NCBI GenBank assembly: GCA_041071465.1
Contig: CP163498.1
Span: forward strand, 3,552,001-3,616,000
Reading direction: 5' to 3'
DNA from: Pseudomonas putida
Lineage (GTDB): Bacteria; Pseudomonadota; Gammaproteobacteria; Pseudomonadales; Pseudomonadaceae
Length of the DNA: 64,000 nt
The position numbers were made by a program, and so were the translations under genes. Every line of letters starts with the position of its first letter. Within the stretch, counting starts at the first letter, position 1. The notes under the pieces are model-generated. The model saw nothing but the letters and a program-made list of their open reading frames with translations. It was not told where the DNA came from and ran no database searches. Positions 7,441 through 17,695 of this stretch are shown in pieces.

Positions 7441-10400
7441 GCATGGCGCGCAGGGCTGCTGGCTTCACCGGCTTGGCCAGGTAATCCAGGCCCGATGCAT
7501 GCACCAGGGCGATGGTTTCCTTGCTGCCGTCGGCACTGATCACCACACCGGGCACCGGTTCACCCAGGCGCGCCCGTAGCCAGCCCATCAGCCCGGTGCC
7601 GGTTTCACCGTCATCCAGGTGGTAGTCCACCAGCGCCAGGTGCGGGCGCATGCCTTTGGCCAGCAGGGCTTCGCATTCAGCTTGGTTACGCGCGGTCCAT
7701 ACCTGGCAACCCCACCGGCTGAGCAGGCTGTTCATGCCAATCAGGATGCTGTCTTCGTTGTCCACGCACAGCACTTGCAGCCCGGCCAGTGGCTGGCCGC
7801 CTTGTTGCTCCACCGGGGCACTTGGCACCGGGGCGGCCTGGCGGGCAATCGGCACGCTGACGCGGAACACCGTGCCCTTGCCCGGCCATGAGCGCACTTC
7901 CAGCGGGTGCCCCAGCACCCGGCACAGGCCGTCGGCGATCGCCAGGCCCAGGCCCAGGCCCTTCTCGGCGCGGGTCTGGTGGCTGTCCAGGCGCTTGAAC
8001 TCCTGGAAGATCACCTGCAGCTTGTCGTCGGCAATGCCCGGGCCGCGGTCCCATACCTCCAGCCACAGGCGCTCGCCCTGTCGGCGCGCGCCCAGCAGGA
8101 TTGGGCTCTTGCCGTAGCGCAGGGCATTGGTGAGGAAGTTCTGCAGCACCCGGCGCAGCAGTTTCATGTCGCTGTCCACCCGCAGGCGGCTGCCGCGCAG
8201 GCGGAACTCCAGGCCTTTTTCCGCCGCCAGCAATTTGAATTCGGCCCCCAAGGTGTCGAACAGTTCGTTGAGGGCGAACGGCTTGGCATCCGGGGTGATC
8301 TTGCCATTCTCCAGGCGTGAGATGTCCAGCAGGTCGCTGATCAGCTCTTCGGCCGAGCGCAGCGAGCTGTCCATGTGCTGCACCAGTTGCTGGGCTTCTT
8401 CATTCATGCCCTCGGCCTGCTGCGACAAGGCGGCGGAGAACAGCCTGGCGGCGTTCAGTGGCTGCATCAGGTCATGGCTGACCGCCGCCAGGAAGCGGGT
8501 CTTGGACTTGCTTACCGCTTCGGCCTGGCTCTTGGCTTCGGACAGTGCCTGGTTCAGTTGTGACAGCTCGTGGGTGCGCTCCGCCACCCGTTGCTCAAGG
8601 CCTTCGTTGGCATCGCGCAGGGCCTGTTCGGCCTCGCGGAACGGGGTGATGTCGGTGAAACTCATGACAAAGCCGCCGCCGGGCATCGGGTTGCCGATCA
8701 GTTCGATCACGCGGCCATTGGGGAACAGCCGCTCGGAGGAGTGCGCGCGGCCCTGGCGCATCCAGTGCAGACGACGCGCCACATGCACCTGGGCCTCGCC
8801 CGGACCGCACAGGCCACGTTCGGCGTTGTAGCGGATGATGTCGGCAATAGGCCGGCCGACGCTGATCAGCCCGTCGGGGTAGTTGAACAGCTCCAGATAG
8901 CGACGGTTCCAGGCCACCAGATGCAGGTTCTGGTCGACCACGCTGATGCCCTGGTTGATGTTCTCGATGGCGCCTTGCAGCAAGGCGCGGTTGAACTGCA
9001 GCACCTCGCTGGCTTCGTCGGCGATGCGCACCACGTCTTCCAGTTGCATGTCGCGGCCTTCGATGGCGGCCTTGACCACAGCGCGGGTCGACGAGGTGCC
9101 GAGCACCCCGGCCAGCAACCGTTCGGTGTGCTCGATCCAGTCACCGTCGGCGTTCTGGTTGGGGTTGAAGCCCTTGCCCTGGCGGTAGGCGAAACGGATG
9201 AAGCTCTGCCGCGCGCGCTCCTCACCGACAAAGCGCGAGGCCAGGGTCAGCAAGTCGTCGATCTGCACCGCCAGCAGCGGCTTGCTGCTGGGCCGGGCGC
9301 TGGTTTGCTGGCCGATGAAGCGGCCGGCCTGCCAGTGTTCGGAAACCCGCGTGCGCGACAGCACCGACACCCAGGCGAACAGGGTGAAGTTGCCCGCCAG
9401 TGACAGCACCACGCCCTGGGTCAGCGGGCTGATCGGCAGGTTCAGCGGGTTGCCGTGCAGCCACGCCAACCCTGGGAACAGCTGCAGCGACCAGCCCAGG
9501 CTGTGCGCGGCGATTGGCAGCACCAAGGTGTAGAACCACAGGAAAATGCCAGCGGCCAGGCCGGCGAACACGCCACGGCGGTTGGCCTGCTTCCAGTACA
9601 GCGCGCCGAGCATGGCTGGGGTGAGCTGAGTCACGGCGGCAAAGGCGATCTGGCCGATGGTCGCCAGGCTGGCGGTAGAGCCCAGCAGGCGATAGCTGAC
9701 ATAGGCCAGCAGCAGGATCACCACGATGGTCACCCGGCGTACCGAAAGCATCCAGTGGCGGAACGCTTCGAACGGCCGCTCGGCGTTGTTGCGCCGCAGC
9801 AGCCAGGGCAGCAGCATGTCGTTGGACACCATGGTCGATAACGCCACGGCCTCGACGATGACCATGCCGGTGGCCGCCGAGGCGCCGCCGATGAACGCCA
9901 GCAGGGCCAGGCTTGGGTGCGCCTCGGCCAGTGGCAGGCTGATGACGAACGAGTCGGAAATCACCGTGCCTGGCAGCAGCATCTGCCCGGCCAGGGCAAT
10001 CGGCACCACGAACAGCGCGGCCAGTGCCAGGTACATTGGGAAGACCCAGCGCGCCAGGCGCATGTCCTGGGGTTCGATGTTCTCCACCACGGTCACATGG
10101 AATTGCCGTGGCAGGCAGATGATCGCCATCATCGCCACGGCGGTTTGCACCACCATCGACGGCCAGTTGATGGTCTCCTGCCAATAGTCCTGCAGGTGGA
10201 TCGACTGGCGGGCCTGGCTGAACAGGTCGTCGAAACCGTCATACAGGTTGAAGACCACGAAGATACCGACGGCGAGGAAGGCCAGCAGCTTGATCAGCGA
10301 TTCGAAGGCAATCGCCAGGACCATGCCACGGTGGTGTTCGGTCACGTCCAGGCTGCGGGTGCCGAACACGATGGCGAACAGTGCCAGCACCAGCGACACC

Positions 10401-10891
10401 ACCAGCGCGGTGTCCTGCACGCGGGTACCGGTTGCATCAGCGTTGGCGCCGATCAGCAGGTTCACGCCCAGCACGATGCCCTTGAGCTGCAAGGCGATGT
10501 ACGGCAGCACGCCGATCAGGCAGATCAGCGCCACCACCACCGCCAGTGTCTGCGACTTGCCATAGCGCGCGGCGATGAAGTCGGCGATCGAGGTGATGTT
10601 CTGCTGTTTGCTGATCAGCACCATCTTCTGCAGCACCCAAGGCGCGAAGATCAGCAGCAGCACCGGACCCAGGTAGATGGGCAGGAACGCCCAGAGCTGT
10701 TCGGCGGCCTGGCCGACGGCGCCGAAGAAGGTCCAGCTGGTGCAGTACACGGCCAGCGACAGGCTGTACACCCAGGCACGCAGCTTCGGCGGCAACGGCG
10801 TGCTGCGGCGGTCGCCATAGAAGGCGATGGCGAACATGATGGCCATATAGGCCAGGGCGACCACGGCGATCAGCCCGCTGGACAACGACAT
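7412..10891 (-). CDS. crbS: SLC5/STAC hybrid sensor histidine kinase, CrbS type
   Basis: A 1159-residue hybrid kinase. Residues 1 to about 500 form a sodium/solute symporter-like (SLC5) region of some 13 helices. Next come a STAC-like linker (about 540-630), a PAS domain (INQGISVVDQNLHLVAWNRR), HisKA with the phosphoacceptor His in FLAAVSHDLMQPLN, HATPase (NFLTNALRYG, DRGPGI, GLGLGLAI) and a C-terminal receiver (CVDNED, acceptor Asp in LALVDYHLD, Lys in LAKPV). The attached receiver and the length match CrbS, which with the LuxR-type CrbR activates acs/actP in pseudomonads; CbrA lacks the receiver. The partner is not in this window, but a candidate target (actP at 57919) is. GGAG precedes the ATG. 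Confidence 0.88.
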   Translation of the reverse strand: MSLSSGLIAVVALAYMAIMFAIAFYGDRRSTPLPPKLRAWVYSLSLAVYCTSWTFFGAVGQAAEQLWAFLPIYLGPVLLLIFAPWVLQKMVLISKQQNITSIADFIAARYGKSQTLAVVVALICLIGVLPYIALQLKGIVLGVNLLIGANADATGTRVQDTALVVSLVLALFAIVFGTRSLDVTEHHRGMVLAIAFESLIKLLAFLAVGIFVVFNLYDGFDDLFSQARQSIHLQDYWQETINWPSMVVQTAVAMMAIICLPRQFHVTVVENIEPQDMRLARWVFPMYLALAALFVVPIALAGQMLLPGTVISDSFVISLPLAEAHPSLALLAFIGGASAATGMVIVEAVALSTMVSNDMLLPWLLRRNNAERPFEAFRHWMLSVRRVTIVVILLLAYVSYRLLGSTASLATIGQIAFAAVTQLTPAMLGALYWKQANRRGVFAGLAAGIFLWFYTLVLPIAAHSLGWSLQLFPGLAWLHGNPLNLPISPLTQGVVLSLAGNFTLFAWVSVLSRTRVSEHWQAGRFIGQQTSARPSSKPLLAVQIDDLLTLASRFVGEERARQSFIRFAYRQGKGFNPNQNADGDWIEHTERLLAGVLGTSSTRAVVKAAIEGRDMQLEDVVRIADEASEVLQFNRALLQGAIENINQGISVVDQNLHLVAWNRRYLELFNYPDGLISVGRPIADIIRYNAERGLCGPGEAQVHVARRLHWMRQGRAHSSERLFPNGRVIELIGNPMPGGGFVMSFTDITPFREAEQALRDANEGLEQRVAERTHELSQLNQALSEAKSQAEAVSKSKTRFLAAVSHDLMQPLNAARLFSAALSQQAEGMNEEAQQLVQHMDSSLRSAEELISDLLDISRLENGKITPDAKPFALNELFDTLGAEFKLLAAEKGLEFRLRGSRLRVDSDMKLLRRVLQNFLTNALRYGKSPILLGARRQGERLWLEVWDRGPGIADDKLQVIFQEFKRLDSHQTRAEKGLGLGLAIADGLCRVLGHPLEVRSWPGKGTVFRVSVPIARQAAPVPSAPVEQQGGQPLAGLQVLCVDNEDSILIGMNSLLSRWGCQVWTARNQAECEALLAKGMRPHLALVDYHLDDGETGTGLMGWLRARLGEPVPGVVISADGSKETIALVHASGLDYLAKPVKPAALRAMLNRHLSLVQ

Positions 10892-11016
10892 GAAGACTCC
10901 GAAGCAAAAAAGGTAACGCGGTCCCGATCAATCAGTCTGGCACGCAGGTGCCGCTTCGTCAGCGCAGACGATGGTTGTAGGCCTGAGCTTGCGCGTGATT
11001 GATCTGAAACAAAACA

Positions 11017-12195
11017 TCAATCTTTTCGGGTGCCCATCCCATAAAACACGCCCGCCAGTATCACCGACAACACCAGCAGGTAGAAGATCGCCCCCGGCCA
11101 CAGATGCACCAGGGCGAACCCCACCATCACCGGCCCCAGCGCCGCCCCCAGGTTGGACAGGTTCTGCGCACCGTAATACACCCCGCGCAAGTGTTCCGGT
11201 GCGATCAGGTCGATGAACATGTACTCGGCCGGGATCACGATGATCTCGCCCAGGGTGAACACCAGCATCGCCAGGCACCAGGCCAGTACCGAGCCGGCCA
11301 GCGCGAAACCCAGCAGCCCGGCAATGAACAGGCCCATGCCGGCCAGCAGCCAGGGCATCAGGCGCTGGCGGCTGATGCGGCGCCCAATCAGGTACTGCAG
11401 GGCAATCACCGTCACCGCGTTGGTGGTCACCAGGTAGCCGACCAGGCGCGCCGCTTCGGCCGGGCTGCTGGTTACCACCAGGTACTGGGACAGGTAGGCG
11501 GTGAACTGGCCGAACACCACCGCGCTGAGCACCCCGCCCAGGGTGAAGCACACCAGCCGGCGATCACGCGCCAGCCCCAGCGCCACCTGGCCGAAGCCGG
11601 CCGCAGGCTTTTCGGGTGCGCTGGCCTGCAGGCTGCGGTCGCCAAGGCGCCAGTAAGCCACGCACATGACCAGGCCAAGCACGGCAGAGGCGATGAACGG
11701 CATATGGTCGTTCAGCTCCAGCATGGCCACGCCCAACAGCGGGCCGGCGGCGTAGCCGACGTTGCTGAGGGTGTACTTGATGGCGAACACCTCGGCCCGC
11801 TCCTCCACCGGCAGCAACGCGCAGAAGCCCGCCTTGGCGGCGATGTCGACCACTGCCAGGGCCAGGTTGATCAGCACCAGGCACAAGAAGAACAACAGCG
11901 CCGAACGGCTGGCGACCGCGCCGATGAAGGCCAGGGCGAACAGCAGTGTGCTGGCGCTGACCAGCGTGTGGTTGCGCAAGGTGTCGACCAGATGGCCGCC
12001 ATACAGGCTCAGCAGCGAGGCAATGATCAGCGCGCCGCCGATCAGCAGGCCGATCTGGCTGATCGGCAGCTGAAAGTTGTCGGCCAGGTACACCACCAGG
12101 TAGGGCAGGGTGAGGGCGCGGGCGACGGTTAGGCTGAAGGTGGTGAGCAGCAGCAGGCGTACGGTGTGCGGGTAGCGTTTGATGGCGGCGAGCAT
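11017..12195 (-). CDS. MFS exporter, YdeE-like
   Basis: A 392-residue 12-helix major facilitator. The N-terminal half (LTVARALTLPYLVVYLADNF, LSLYGGHLVDTLRNH, FAIKYTLSNVGYAAGPLLG) resembles E. coli YdeE/MdtH-type drug or dipeptide exporters. The ATG at 12195 is preferred over a GTG two codons upstream because AAGGA lies 7 bases before it. It is divergent from the GntR gene at 12349. Substrate unknown. Confidence 0.82.
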   Translation of the reverse strand: MLAAIKRYPHTVRLLLLTTFSLTVARALTLPYLVVYLADNFQLPISQIGLLIGGALIIASLLSLYGGHLVDTLRNHTLVSASTLLFALAFIGAVASRSALLFFLCLVLINLALAVVDIAAKAGFCALLPVEERAEVFAIKYTLSNVGYAAGPLLGVAMLELNDHMPFIASAVLGLVMCVAYWRLGDRSLQASAPEKPAAGFGQVALGLARDRRLVCFTLGGVLSAVVFGQFTAYLSQYLVVTSSPAEAARLVGYLVTTNAVTVIALQYLIGRRISRQRLMPWLLAGMGLFIAGLLGFALAGSVLAWCLAMLVFTLGEIIVIPAEYMFIDLIAPEHLRGVYYGAQNLSNLGAALGPVMVGFALVHLWPGAIFYLLVLSVILAGVFYGMGTRKD

Positions 12196-12270
12196 TGCCA
12201 CGTCCTTGTTGTTCTGGTGTTCCCAGGCACAAGCATAAGCCAGGCGCGGTGCCTGGCGACAGGCGGAGGA

Positions 12271-12329
12271 TTGACAACCCGTATGCCACGGGGAATACTC
12301 ACGAAAAATTCATATATATGTTTATATAA
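12271..12329 (+). promoter_or_regulatory. Promoter of the GntR gene with AT-rich palindromes
   Basis: TTGACA (12271-12276) and AATACT (12294-12299) are spaced by 17 bases, a good sigma-70 match. Just downstream are two palindromes, CATATATATG (12311-12320) and TTATATAA (12322-12329), placed where a repressor would block elongation. Autoregulation by the GntR product is inferred. Confidence 0.55.
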
Positions 12330-12348
12330 CAAGACGAGAGCGAGACCC

Positions 12349-13080
12349 ATGCACCCATTGACCGGTGATGCTCGACTGCCCCGCTACCAACAACTGCGCG
12401 ACCACATGGTCGAGCAGATCGCCAACAACCGCTGGCGCCCCGGCGAAGCGATCCCGACCGAAGCAGCCTTGGCTTCCGAATTCGATATGTCGGTCGGCAC
12501 CGTGCGCAAGGCCGTCGATGTGCTGGTGGCCGAAGGCGTGCTGGAACGCCAGCAGGGCCGCGGCACTTTTATCCGCCGCCCACAGTTCCAGTCTTCGCTG
12601 TTTCGCTTCTTTCGCTTCGAGGCCGCCAATGGCGAGCGCGTGGTGCCAGAAAGCCGCATCCTGTCCATCGAGCCGCTGGCGGCGCCATCGGCGGTGGCTG
12701 AGGCCCTGGGCCTGGCGCTCGAAACCGATGTGATCCGCATCGTTCGTACCCGTCTGCTTGGCGCCCAGCCCGTGCTGGCGGAGGAAATCTGGCTGCCGCG
12801 CCAGACCTTCCAGCCGTTGCTGGATGTGGAGTTGAACAGCAAGGGCCCGCTGCTGTACCCGATCTACGAAGAACTGTGCGGCCAGGTAGTCGCCTACGCC
12901 GAAGAGACCCTGACTGCCGAAGCGGTCGACGCGGTGCATGGCCGCCTATTGCAACTACCAGTCGACAGCCCGGTGGTGGTGATCGAGCGCCTGGCCCGTG
13001 ACTACGCCGGCCAGCCGCTGGAATGGCGCCGCTCGCGCGGCCATGCGCAGCACTTCCGCTACCGCATCGACATCCGCTAA
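12349..13080 (+). CDS. GntR/HutC family transcriptional regulator (UTRA domain)
   Basis: A 243-residue regulator with a GntR winged helix (residues about 10-75: RYQQLRDHMVEQIANNRWRP, EFDMSVGTVRKAVDVLVAEG, QQGRGTFI) and a UTRA effector domain (about 95-240). Members usually repress neighbouring catabolic or transport genes and are released by a small ligand. The MFS permease and amidohydrolase genes follow on the same strand after 91 bases and are the likely targets. The start is the ATG at 12349; the frame is open further upstream but runs through the promoter. Confidence 0.87.
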   Translation: MHPLTGDARLPRYQQLRDHMVEQIANNRWRPGEAIPTEAALASEFDMSVGTVRKAVDVLVAEGVLERQQGRGTFIRRPQFQSSLFRFFRFEAANGERVVPESRILSIEPLAAPSAVAEALGLALETDVIRIVRTRLLGAQPVLAEEIWLPRQTFQPLLDVELNSKGPLLYPIYEELCGQVVAYAEETLTAEAVDAVHGRLLQLPVDSPVVVIERLARDYAGQPLEWRRSRGHAQHFRYRIDIR

Positions 13081-13171
13081 GCCGGCCGCTTCACCCCCGT
13101 TACCCGTCTGCGCCGCTTTGCCACGGCGCAGTGGCTTCGCCTGCCCGCAACACACTAAAAGGATAACAATC

Positions 13172-14446
13172 ATGTTCAGTTGGTATCGCCAGATCACTTC
13201 ACGGGAACGCAAGACGTTCTGGGCCTGCTTCGGCGGTTGGTCGCTCGATGCGCTTGAAGTGCAGATGTTCGGCCTGGCTATCCCTGCGTTGATCGCTGCG
13301 TTCTCCCTGAGCAAGGGCGATGCCGGCCTGATCAGTGGCCTGACCCTGGTGACCTCGGCAATCGGTGGCTGGCTGGGCGGCACGCTGTCCGACCGTTACG
13401 GCCGTGTGCGAACCCTGCAATGGATGATTCTCTGGTTCTCCTTCTTCACTTTCCTCTCGGCATTCGTCACCGGCTTTTACCCGCTGCTGTTCGTCAAGGC
13501 CATGCAAGGCTTCGGCATCGGTGGCGAATGGGCGGCCGGCGCGGTGTTGATGGCCGAAACCATCAACCCGAAATATCGTGGCAAGGTCATGGGCACGGTA
13601 CAGAGCGCCTGGGCCGTGGGTTGGGGCCTGGCGGTGGCGCTGTTCACGTTGATCTACTCGCTGGTGCCGCAGGAATTCGCCTGGCGGGTCATGTTCTTCG
13701 TCGGCCTGCTGCCGTCACTGCTGATCATCTGGGTACGCCGCAATGTGCCCGAGCCGGACAGCTTCCAGCGCCTGCAGAAAGAAAACGCCATCCCCACCCG
13801 CTTCCTGCAGTCGATGGCTGGCATCTTCCGCCCGGAACTGCTGCGCGTGACCCTGCTGGGCGGCTTGCTCGGCCTGGGTGCTCACGGTGGCTACCACGCG
13901 GTGATGACCTGGTTGCCGACCTTCCTCAAAACCGAACGCAACCTTTCAGTGCTGAACTCCGGCGGTTACCTGGCGGTGATCATCCTGGCCTTCTGGTGCG
14001 GCTGCGTGGTCAGTGGCCTGCTGATCGACCGCATTGGGCGCCGCAAGAACATCCTGCTGTTCGCGCTGTGCTGCGTGCTGACCGTGCAGGCCTATGTGTT
14101 CTTCCCGCTGACCAATACCCAGATGCTGTTCCTCGGCTTCCCGCTGGGCTTCTTCGCTGCCGGCATCCCGGCCAGCCTGGGCGCGTTCTTCAATGAACTG
14201 TACCCAGCTGATGTGCGCGGGGCCGGGGTGGGCTTTTGCTACAACTTTGGCCGCGTGCTGTCGGCGGTATTCCCGTTCCTGGTCGGCCACATGAGTGAGT
14301 CGATGTCGCTGGGCAGTGCCATTGGCATCGATGCTGGCATTGCCTATGGCGTGGCGGTGATCGCTGCCCTGTGCCTGCCGGAAACCCGTGGCCGTAACCT
14401 TGAATCTGCACCCGCGCCGGAAATGGCCGGTGCTGCTGCCAAGTAA
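13172..14446 (+). CDS. MFS transporter, aromatic acid/metabolite:H+ symporter type
   Basis: A 424-residue, 12-helix MFS protein with the DGxD-like start (WSLDALEVQMFGLAIPALI), the loop motif GGTLSDRYGRVRTL and GFGIGGEWAAGAVLMAE, typical of the AHS/MHS symporters that import organic acids. The start ATG at 13172 follows AAAGGATAAC. It lies between the GntR regulator and an amidohydrolase, which suggests import of the amidohydrolase's substrate or a precursor. The substrate cannot be read from sequence. Confidence 0.87.
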   Translation: MFSWYRQITSRERKTFWACFGGWSLDALEVQMFGLAIPALIAAFSLSKGDAGLISGLTLVTSAIGGWLGGTLSDRYGRVRTLQWMILWFSFFTFLSAFVTGFYPLLFVKAMQGFGIGGEWAAGAVLMAETINPKYRGKVMGTVQSAWAVGWGLAVALFTLIYSLVPQEFAWRVMFFVGLLPSLLIIWVRRNVPEPDSFQRLQKENAIPTRFLQSMAGIFRPELLRVTLLGGLLGLGAHGGYHAVMTWLPTFLKTERNLSVLNSGGYLAVIILAFWCGCVVSGLLIDRIGRRKNILLFALCCVLTVQAYVFFPLTNTQMLFLGFPLGFFAAGIPASLGAFFNELYPADVRGAGVGFCYNFGRVLSAVFPFLVGHMSESMSLGSAIGIDAGIAYGVAVIAALCLPETRGRNLESAPAPEMAGAAAK

Positions 14447-14461
14447 CCTGACCTTGTTTGT

Positions 14462-15304
14462 ATGAGAACCATGCCCGACGCTCCTGCTTTACACCTGACT
14501 GCCATCGACAGCCACGCCCACGTATTCAGCCGTGGGTTGAACCTGGCCAGCGTGCGGCGTTACGCGCCCAGCTACGATGCGCCGCTGGGCGACTACCTGG
14601 GCCAGTTGCTGGCCCATGGTTTCAGCCATGGCGTGCTGGTTCAGCCCAGCTTCCTCGGTACCGACAATCGTTACCTGCTCAGTGCCTTGCAGACCGTGCC
14701 GGGGCAATTGCGCGGGGTGGTGATGCTGGAGCGAAATGTCGAACGGGCGAGCCTGGACGAAATGGCAAGGTTGGGCGTGAGGGGTGTGCGCTTGAACCTC
14801 ATGGGGCAGGCCTTGCCTGACCTGACCGGCGCCGAATGGCGGCCTATGTTGGAGCGCATTGGCGAGCAGGGCTGGCACCTGGAGCTGCATCGGCAAGTGG
14901 CCGACATACCGGCGTTGGTGCGGGCCCTCGAACCCTATGGGCTGGACATCGTGATCGACCATTTTGGCCGGCCCGATGCCCGCCGTGGCCTCGGCCAGCC
15001 GGGGTTCGCCGAGCTGCTGACCCTGGGCGGACGGGGCAAGGTCTGGGTGAAGGTGTCTGGCATCTATCGGCTGGAAGGTTCGCCCGAGGAGAACCTTTCA
15101 TTCGCCCGTCAGACGCTATGCGCGCTGGAAGCCCATTACGGGGCGCAGCGGTTGATGTGGGGCAGTGACTGGCCGCATACCCAGCATGAATCGGCAGTGA
15201 GTTTCGGCACCGCTGTCGAGCAGTTCGACGCCCTGGGCTGTTCGGCGCAGTTGCGCCGGGCCTTGTTGTTGGATACCGCGCAGGCGTTGTTCGGTTTCGA
15301 GTGA
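14462..15304 (+). CDS. Amidohydrolase 2 family metal-dependent hydrolase
   Basis: A 280-residue TIM-barrel hydrolase of the amidohydrolase-2 group, which includes pyrone-dicarboxylate and muconolactone-type lactonases and decarboxylases. Metal-binding His residues are in IDSHAHVF near the N-terminus. Further conserved points are LELHRQ, DHFGRPD and the C-terminal WGSDWPHTQ, where the Asp is the catalytic base in the family. It begins 16 bases after the permease stop, so co-transcription is likely. The exact lactone or acid substrate is unknown. Confidence 0.82.
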   Translation: MRTMPDAPALHLTAIDSHAHVFSRGLNLASVRRYAPSYDAPLGDYLGQLLAHGFSHGVLVQPSFLGTDNRYLLSALQTVPGQLRGVVMLERNVERASLDEMARLGVRGVRLNLMGQALPDLTGAEWRPMLERIGEQGWHLELHRQVADIPALVRALEPYGLDIVIDHFGRPDARRGLGQPGFAELLTLGGRGKVWVKVSGIYRLEGSPEENLSFARQTLCALEAHYGAQRLMWGSDWPHTQHESAVSFGTAVEQFDALGCSAQLRRALLLDTAQALFGFE

Positions 15305-15409
15305 TGCAGTACCTGTTCTGAAGGCTCGGCTTGCCAGTCAACGCATTTCCCATGCAGATTTGTGGCCTGGCGTGCCCGGCGCGCCTCCAATTGAAAAGCC
15401 CTCAGGACC

Positions 15410-17294
15410 ATGGACGATGAGTCACTCCTCGCAATTCACCTTGCTCGGCAAGCGGCGTTCCTGCCGTTTTTCATCACCCAGTCGCTGGGTGCCTTCAACG
15501 ACAACCTGTTCAAGCAGTCGCTGATTCTGGCGATCCTGTTCAGGCTCAGCCTGGGCGACGGCGACCGGTCGATCTGGGTCAACCTGTGCGCCTTGCTGTT
15601 CATCCTGCCGTTTTTCCTGTTCTCGGCACTGGGCGGGCAGTTCGGTGAAAAGTTCGCCAAGGACGCGTTGATCCGCGCGATCAAACTGGCCGAAATCGCG
15701 ATCATGGCAGTGGGTGCGCTGGGCTTTATCACCAACCACCTGGCGTTGATGCTGGTGGCGCTGTTCGGCATGGGCACCCATTCGGCACTGTTTGGCCCGG
15801 TGAAGTATTCAATCCTGCCGCAGGCCCTGCGTGAGGAAGAGTTGGTTGGCGGCAATGGGCTGGTGGAAACCGGCACCTTCCTCGCCATCCTCGCTGGCAC
15901 CATCGGTGCCGGGGTGATGATGTCGGCCGACAGCTACGCCTCGGTGGTGGCCGGTGGCGTGGTCGGCACGGCGGTGCTCGGCTACCTGGCCAGCCGCTGG
16001 ATCCCCCGGGCTGCCGCCGCATCGCCGCAGATGACACTGGACTGGAACATCTTCAAGCAGTCCTGGGCGATTCTGCGCATGGGCCTGGGCCAGCCGCCAG
16101 CGGTGTCGCGCTCGATCGTCGGCAACTCGTGGTTCTGGTTCGTCGGCGCCATCTACCTTACGCAGATCCCGGCCTACGCCAAGGACTGGCTGCACGGTGA
16201 CGGCACGGTGGTGACCCTGGTGCTGACGCTGTTCTCGGTGGGTATCGCCCTGGGCTCATTGCTGTGCGAGCGCCTTAGCGGGCGCAAGGTGGAGATTCGG
16301 CCTGGTGCCGTTCGGCTCGTTCGGCCTGACCCTGTTCGGCTTGCTGTGGTGGTGGCATTCCGGTGATGTTCCGGCTGCGGCGGCGCCGCACGACTGGCTG
16401 GCGCTGCTGGGCATGAGCCAGGCCTGGTGGATCTTGTTGTCGATCGTCGGTCTGGGGGTATTCGGCGGCTTTTACATCGTGCCGTTGTATGCGTTGATCC
16501 AGGCCCGCACGGCCGAAGACCAGCGGGCCCGGGTGATCGCGGCCAACAACATCCTCAATGCCTTGTTCATGGTGGTGTCGGCGGTGCTCACCATTGGCCT
16601 GCTGGGGCTGGCAGGCTTTACCATCCCGCAGCTGTTCCTGGTGGTGTCGCTGCTCAACATCGCGGTCAACGCCTACATCTTCAGGATCGTGCCCGAGTTC
16701 ACCATGCGCTTCCTGATCTGGTTGCTCAGCCATTCGATGTATCGCGTGCAGCATCGCGACCTTGAACGCATCCCTGACGAAGGCGCGGCGTTGCTGGTGT
16801 GCAACCACGTTTCATTCGTCGATGCGCTGCTGCTGGGTGGGGCTATCCGCCGGCCGATCCGCTTTGTCATGTACTACAAGATCTACAACCTGCCGGTGCT
16901 CAACTTCGTGTTCCGCACCGCTGGCGCCATCCCGATAGCCGGGCGTAACGAAGACCTGGCGACCTACGAGCGCGCCTTCGCGCGAATTGCCCAGTACCTG
17001 GCCGAGGGGGAGCTGGTGTGCATCTTCCCGGAAGGCAAGTTGACCGGTGATGGCGAAATCGATGTGTTCAAGGGCGGCGTCAACCGCATCCTCGAAGAAA
17101 CGCCGGTGCCGGTGATTCCGCTGGCCTTGCAGGGGCTGTGGGGCAGCTTCTTCAGCCGCGACCCGGCCAAGGGCTTTTTCAAGCGCCTGTGGTCGCGGGT
17201 GACCATTGTGGCAGGCGCCGCCATCCCAGTGGAGGCGGCGCAGCCAGAGTTGTTGCGCGAGCAGGTCAGCCGTTTGCGCGGTAACCTGCGCTAG
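15410..17294 (+). CDS. Lysophospholipid transporter (LplT-like MFS)-acyltransferase fusion, frameshifted
   Basis: Two overlapping frames (15410-16366 and 16305-17294) form one protein of about 627 residues: an LplT-like MFS domain (about 1-420), then a PlsC-type acyltransferase. The latter shows the HX4D motif in NHVSFVDALLL and FPEGKLTGDG. Fusions of this kind import lysophospholipids and re-acylate them at the inner membrane; the AMP-binding domain found in longer homologues is absent. The break is one extra base in GAGATTCGG near 16296-16298; removing a T restores EIGLVPFGSFGLTLFG in frame. Probably a sequencing or assembly indel. AGGA precedes the ATG. Confidence 0.85.
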
Positions 17295-17303
17295 GGGAGG
17301 GGG

Positions 17304-17621
17304 TTAGCTGGCGCTGACTTTAAGGCCGACCAGGCCGCAGACGATCAGTGCCACGCTGACCAGCCGTACCAGGGCCATCGATTCGCCGAACAGGATGATG
17401 CCAGCGATCACCGTGCCCACGGCACCGACGCCAGTCCAGATGGCATAGGCGGTGCCCAGTGGCAGCTCCTTCATGGCCAGGCCCAGCAGGCCAAGGCTGA
17501 TGACCATGGCGCCGACGGTAAGTACGGTGGGAATCGGCTTGCTGAAGCCGTCGGTGTATTTCAGGCCGACGGCCCAGCCGACCTCGAACAGGCCGGCAAA
17601 GAACAGGATGATCCAGGACAT
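17304..17621 (-). CDS. gdx: Guanidinium exporter Gdx (SugE), SMR family
   Basis: A 105-residue, four-helix small multidrug resistance protein of the Gdx/SugE branch: [20 protein letters not shown] carries the essential Glu in helix 1, followed by KYTDGFSK and [15 protein letters not shown]. Gdx exports guanidinium in exchange for protons as an antiparallel dimer. The ATG at 17621 has GGAG 8 bases upstream. Directly upstream lies a guanidine-II riboswitch, which independently supports the substrate. Confidence 0.95.
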   Translation of the reverse strand: MSWIILFFAGLFEVGWAVGLKYTDGFSKPIPTVLTVGAMVISLGLLGLAMKELPLGTAYAIWTGVGAVGTVIAGIILFGESMALVRLVSVALIVCGLVGLKVSAS

Positions 17622-17647
17622 GAGTGTGTCTCCATCGTTTGAATGAT

Positions 17648-17695
17648 GGGGCCGTCCCGGAATGGTCACGCGGTGCGTCGTGAGGTCGTCCTCAC
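17648..17695 (-). promoter_or_regulatory. Guanidine-II (mini-ykkC) riboswitch
   Basis: Reading the minus strand, two hairpins with ACGR tetraloops lie 20 bases apart. The first is GTGAGG-ACGA-CCTCAC (17695-17680, six perfect pairs); the second is GGG-ACGG-CCC (17658-17649). Each hairpin of this riboswitch class binds guanidinium through its ACGR loop, and ligand binding frees the ribosome site of the downstream exporter. The second hairpin is 14-16 bases before the GGAG of gdx. Confidence 0.88.

Noticed and set aside
7412..10891. Naming the kinase CbrA
   Set aside because: CbrA has the same SLC5 start but no C-terminal receiver; this protein has one, which fits CrbS.
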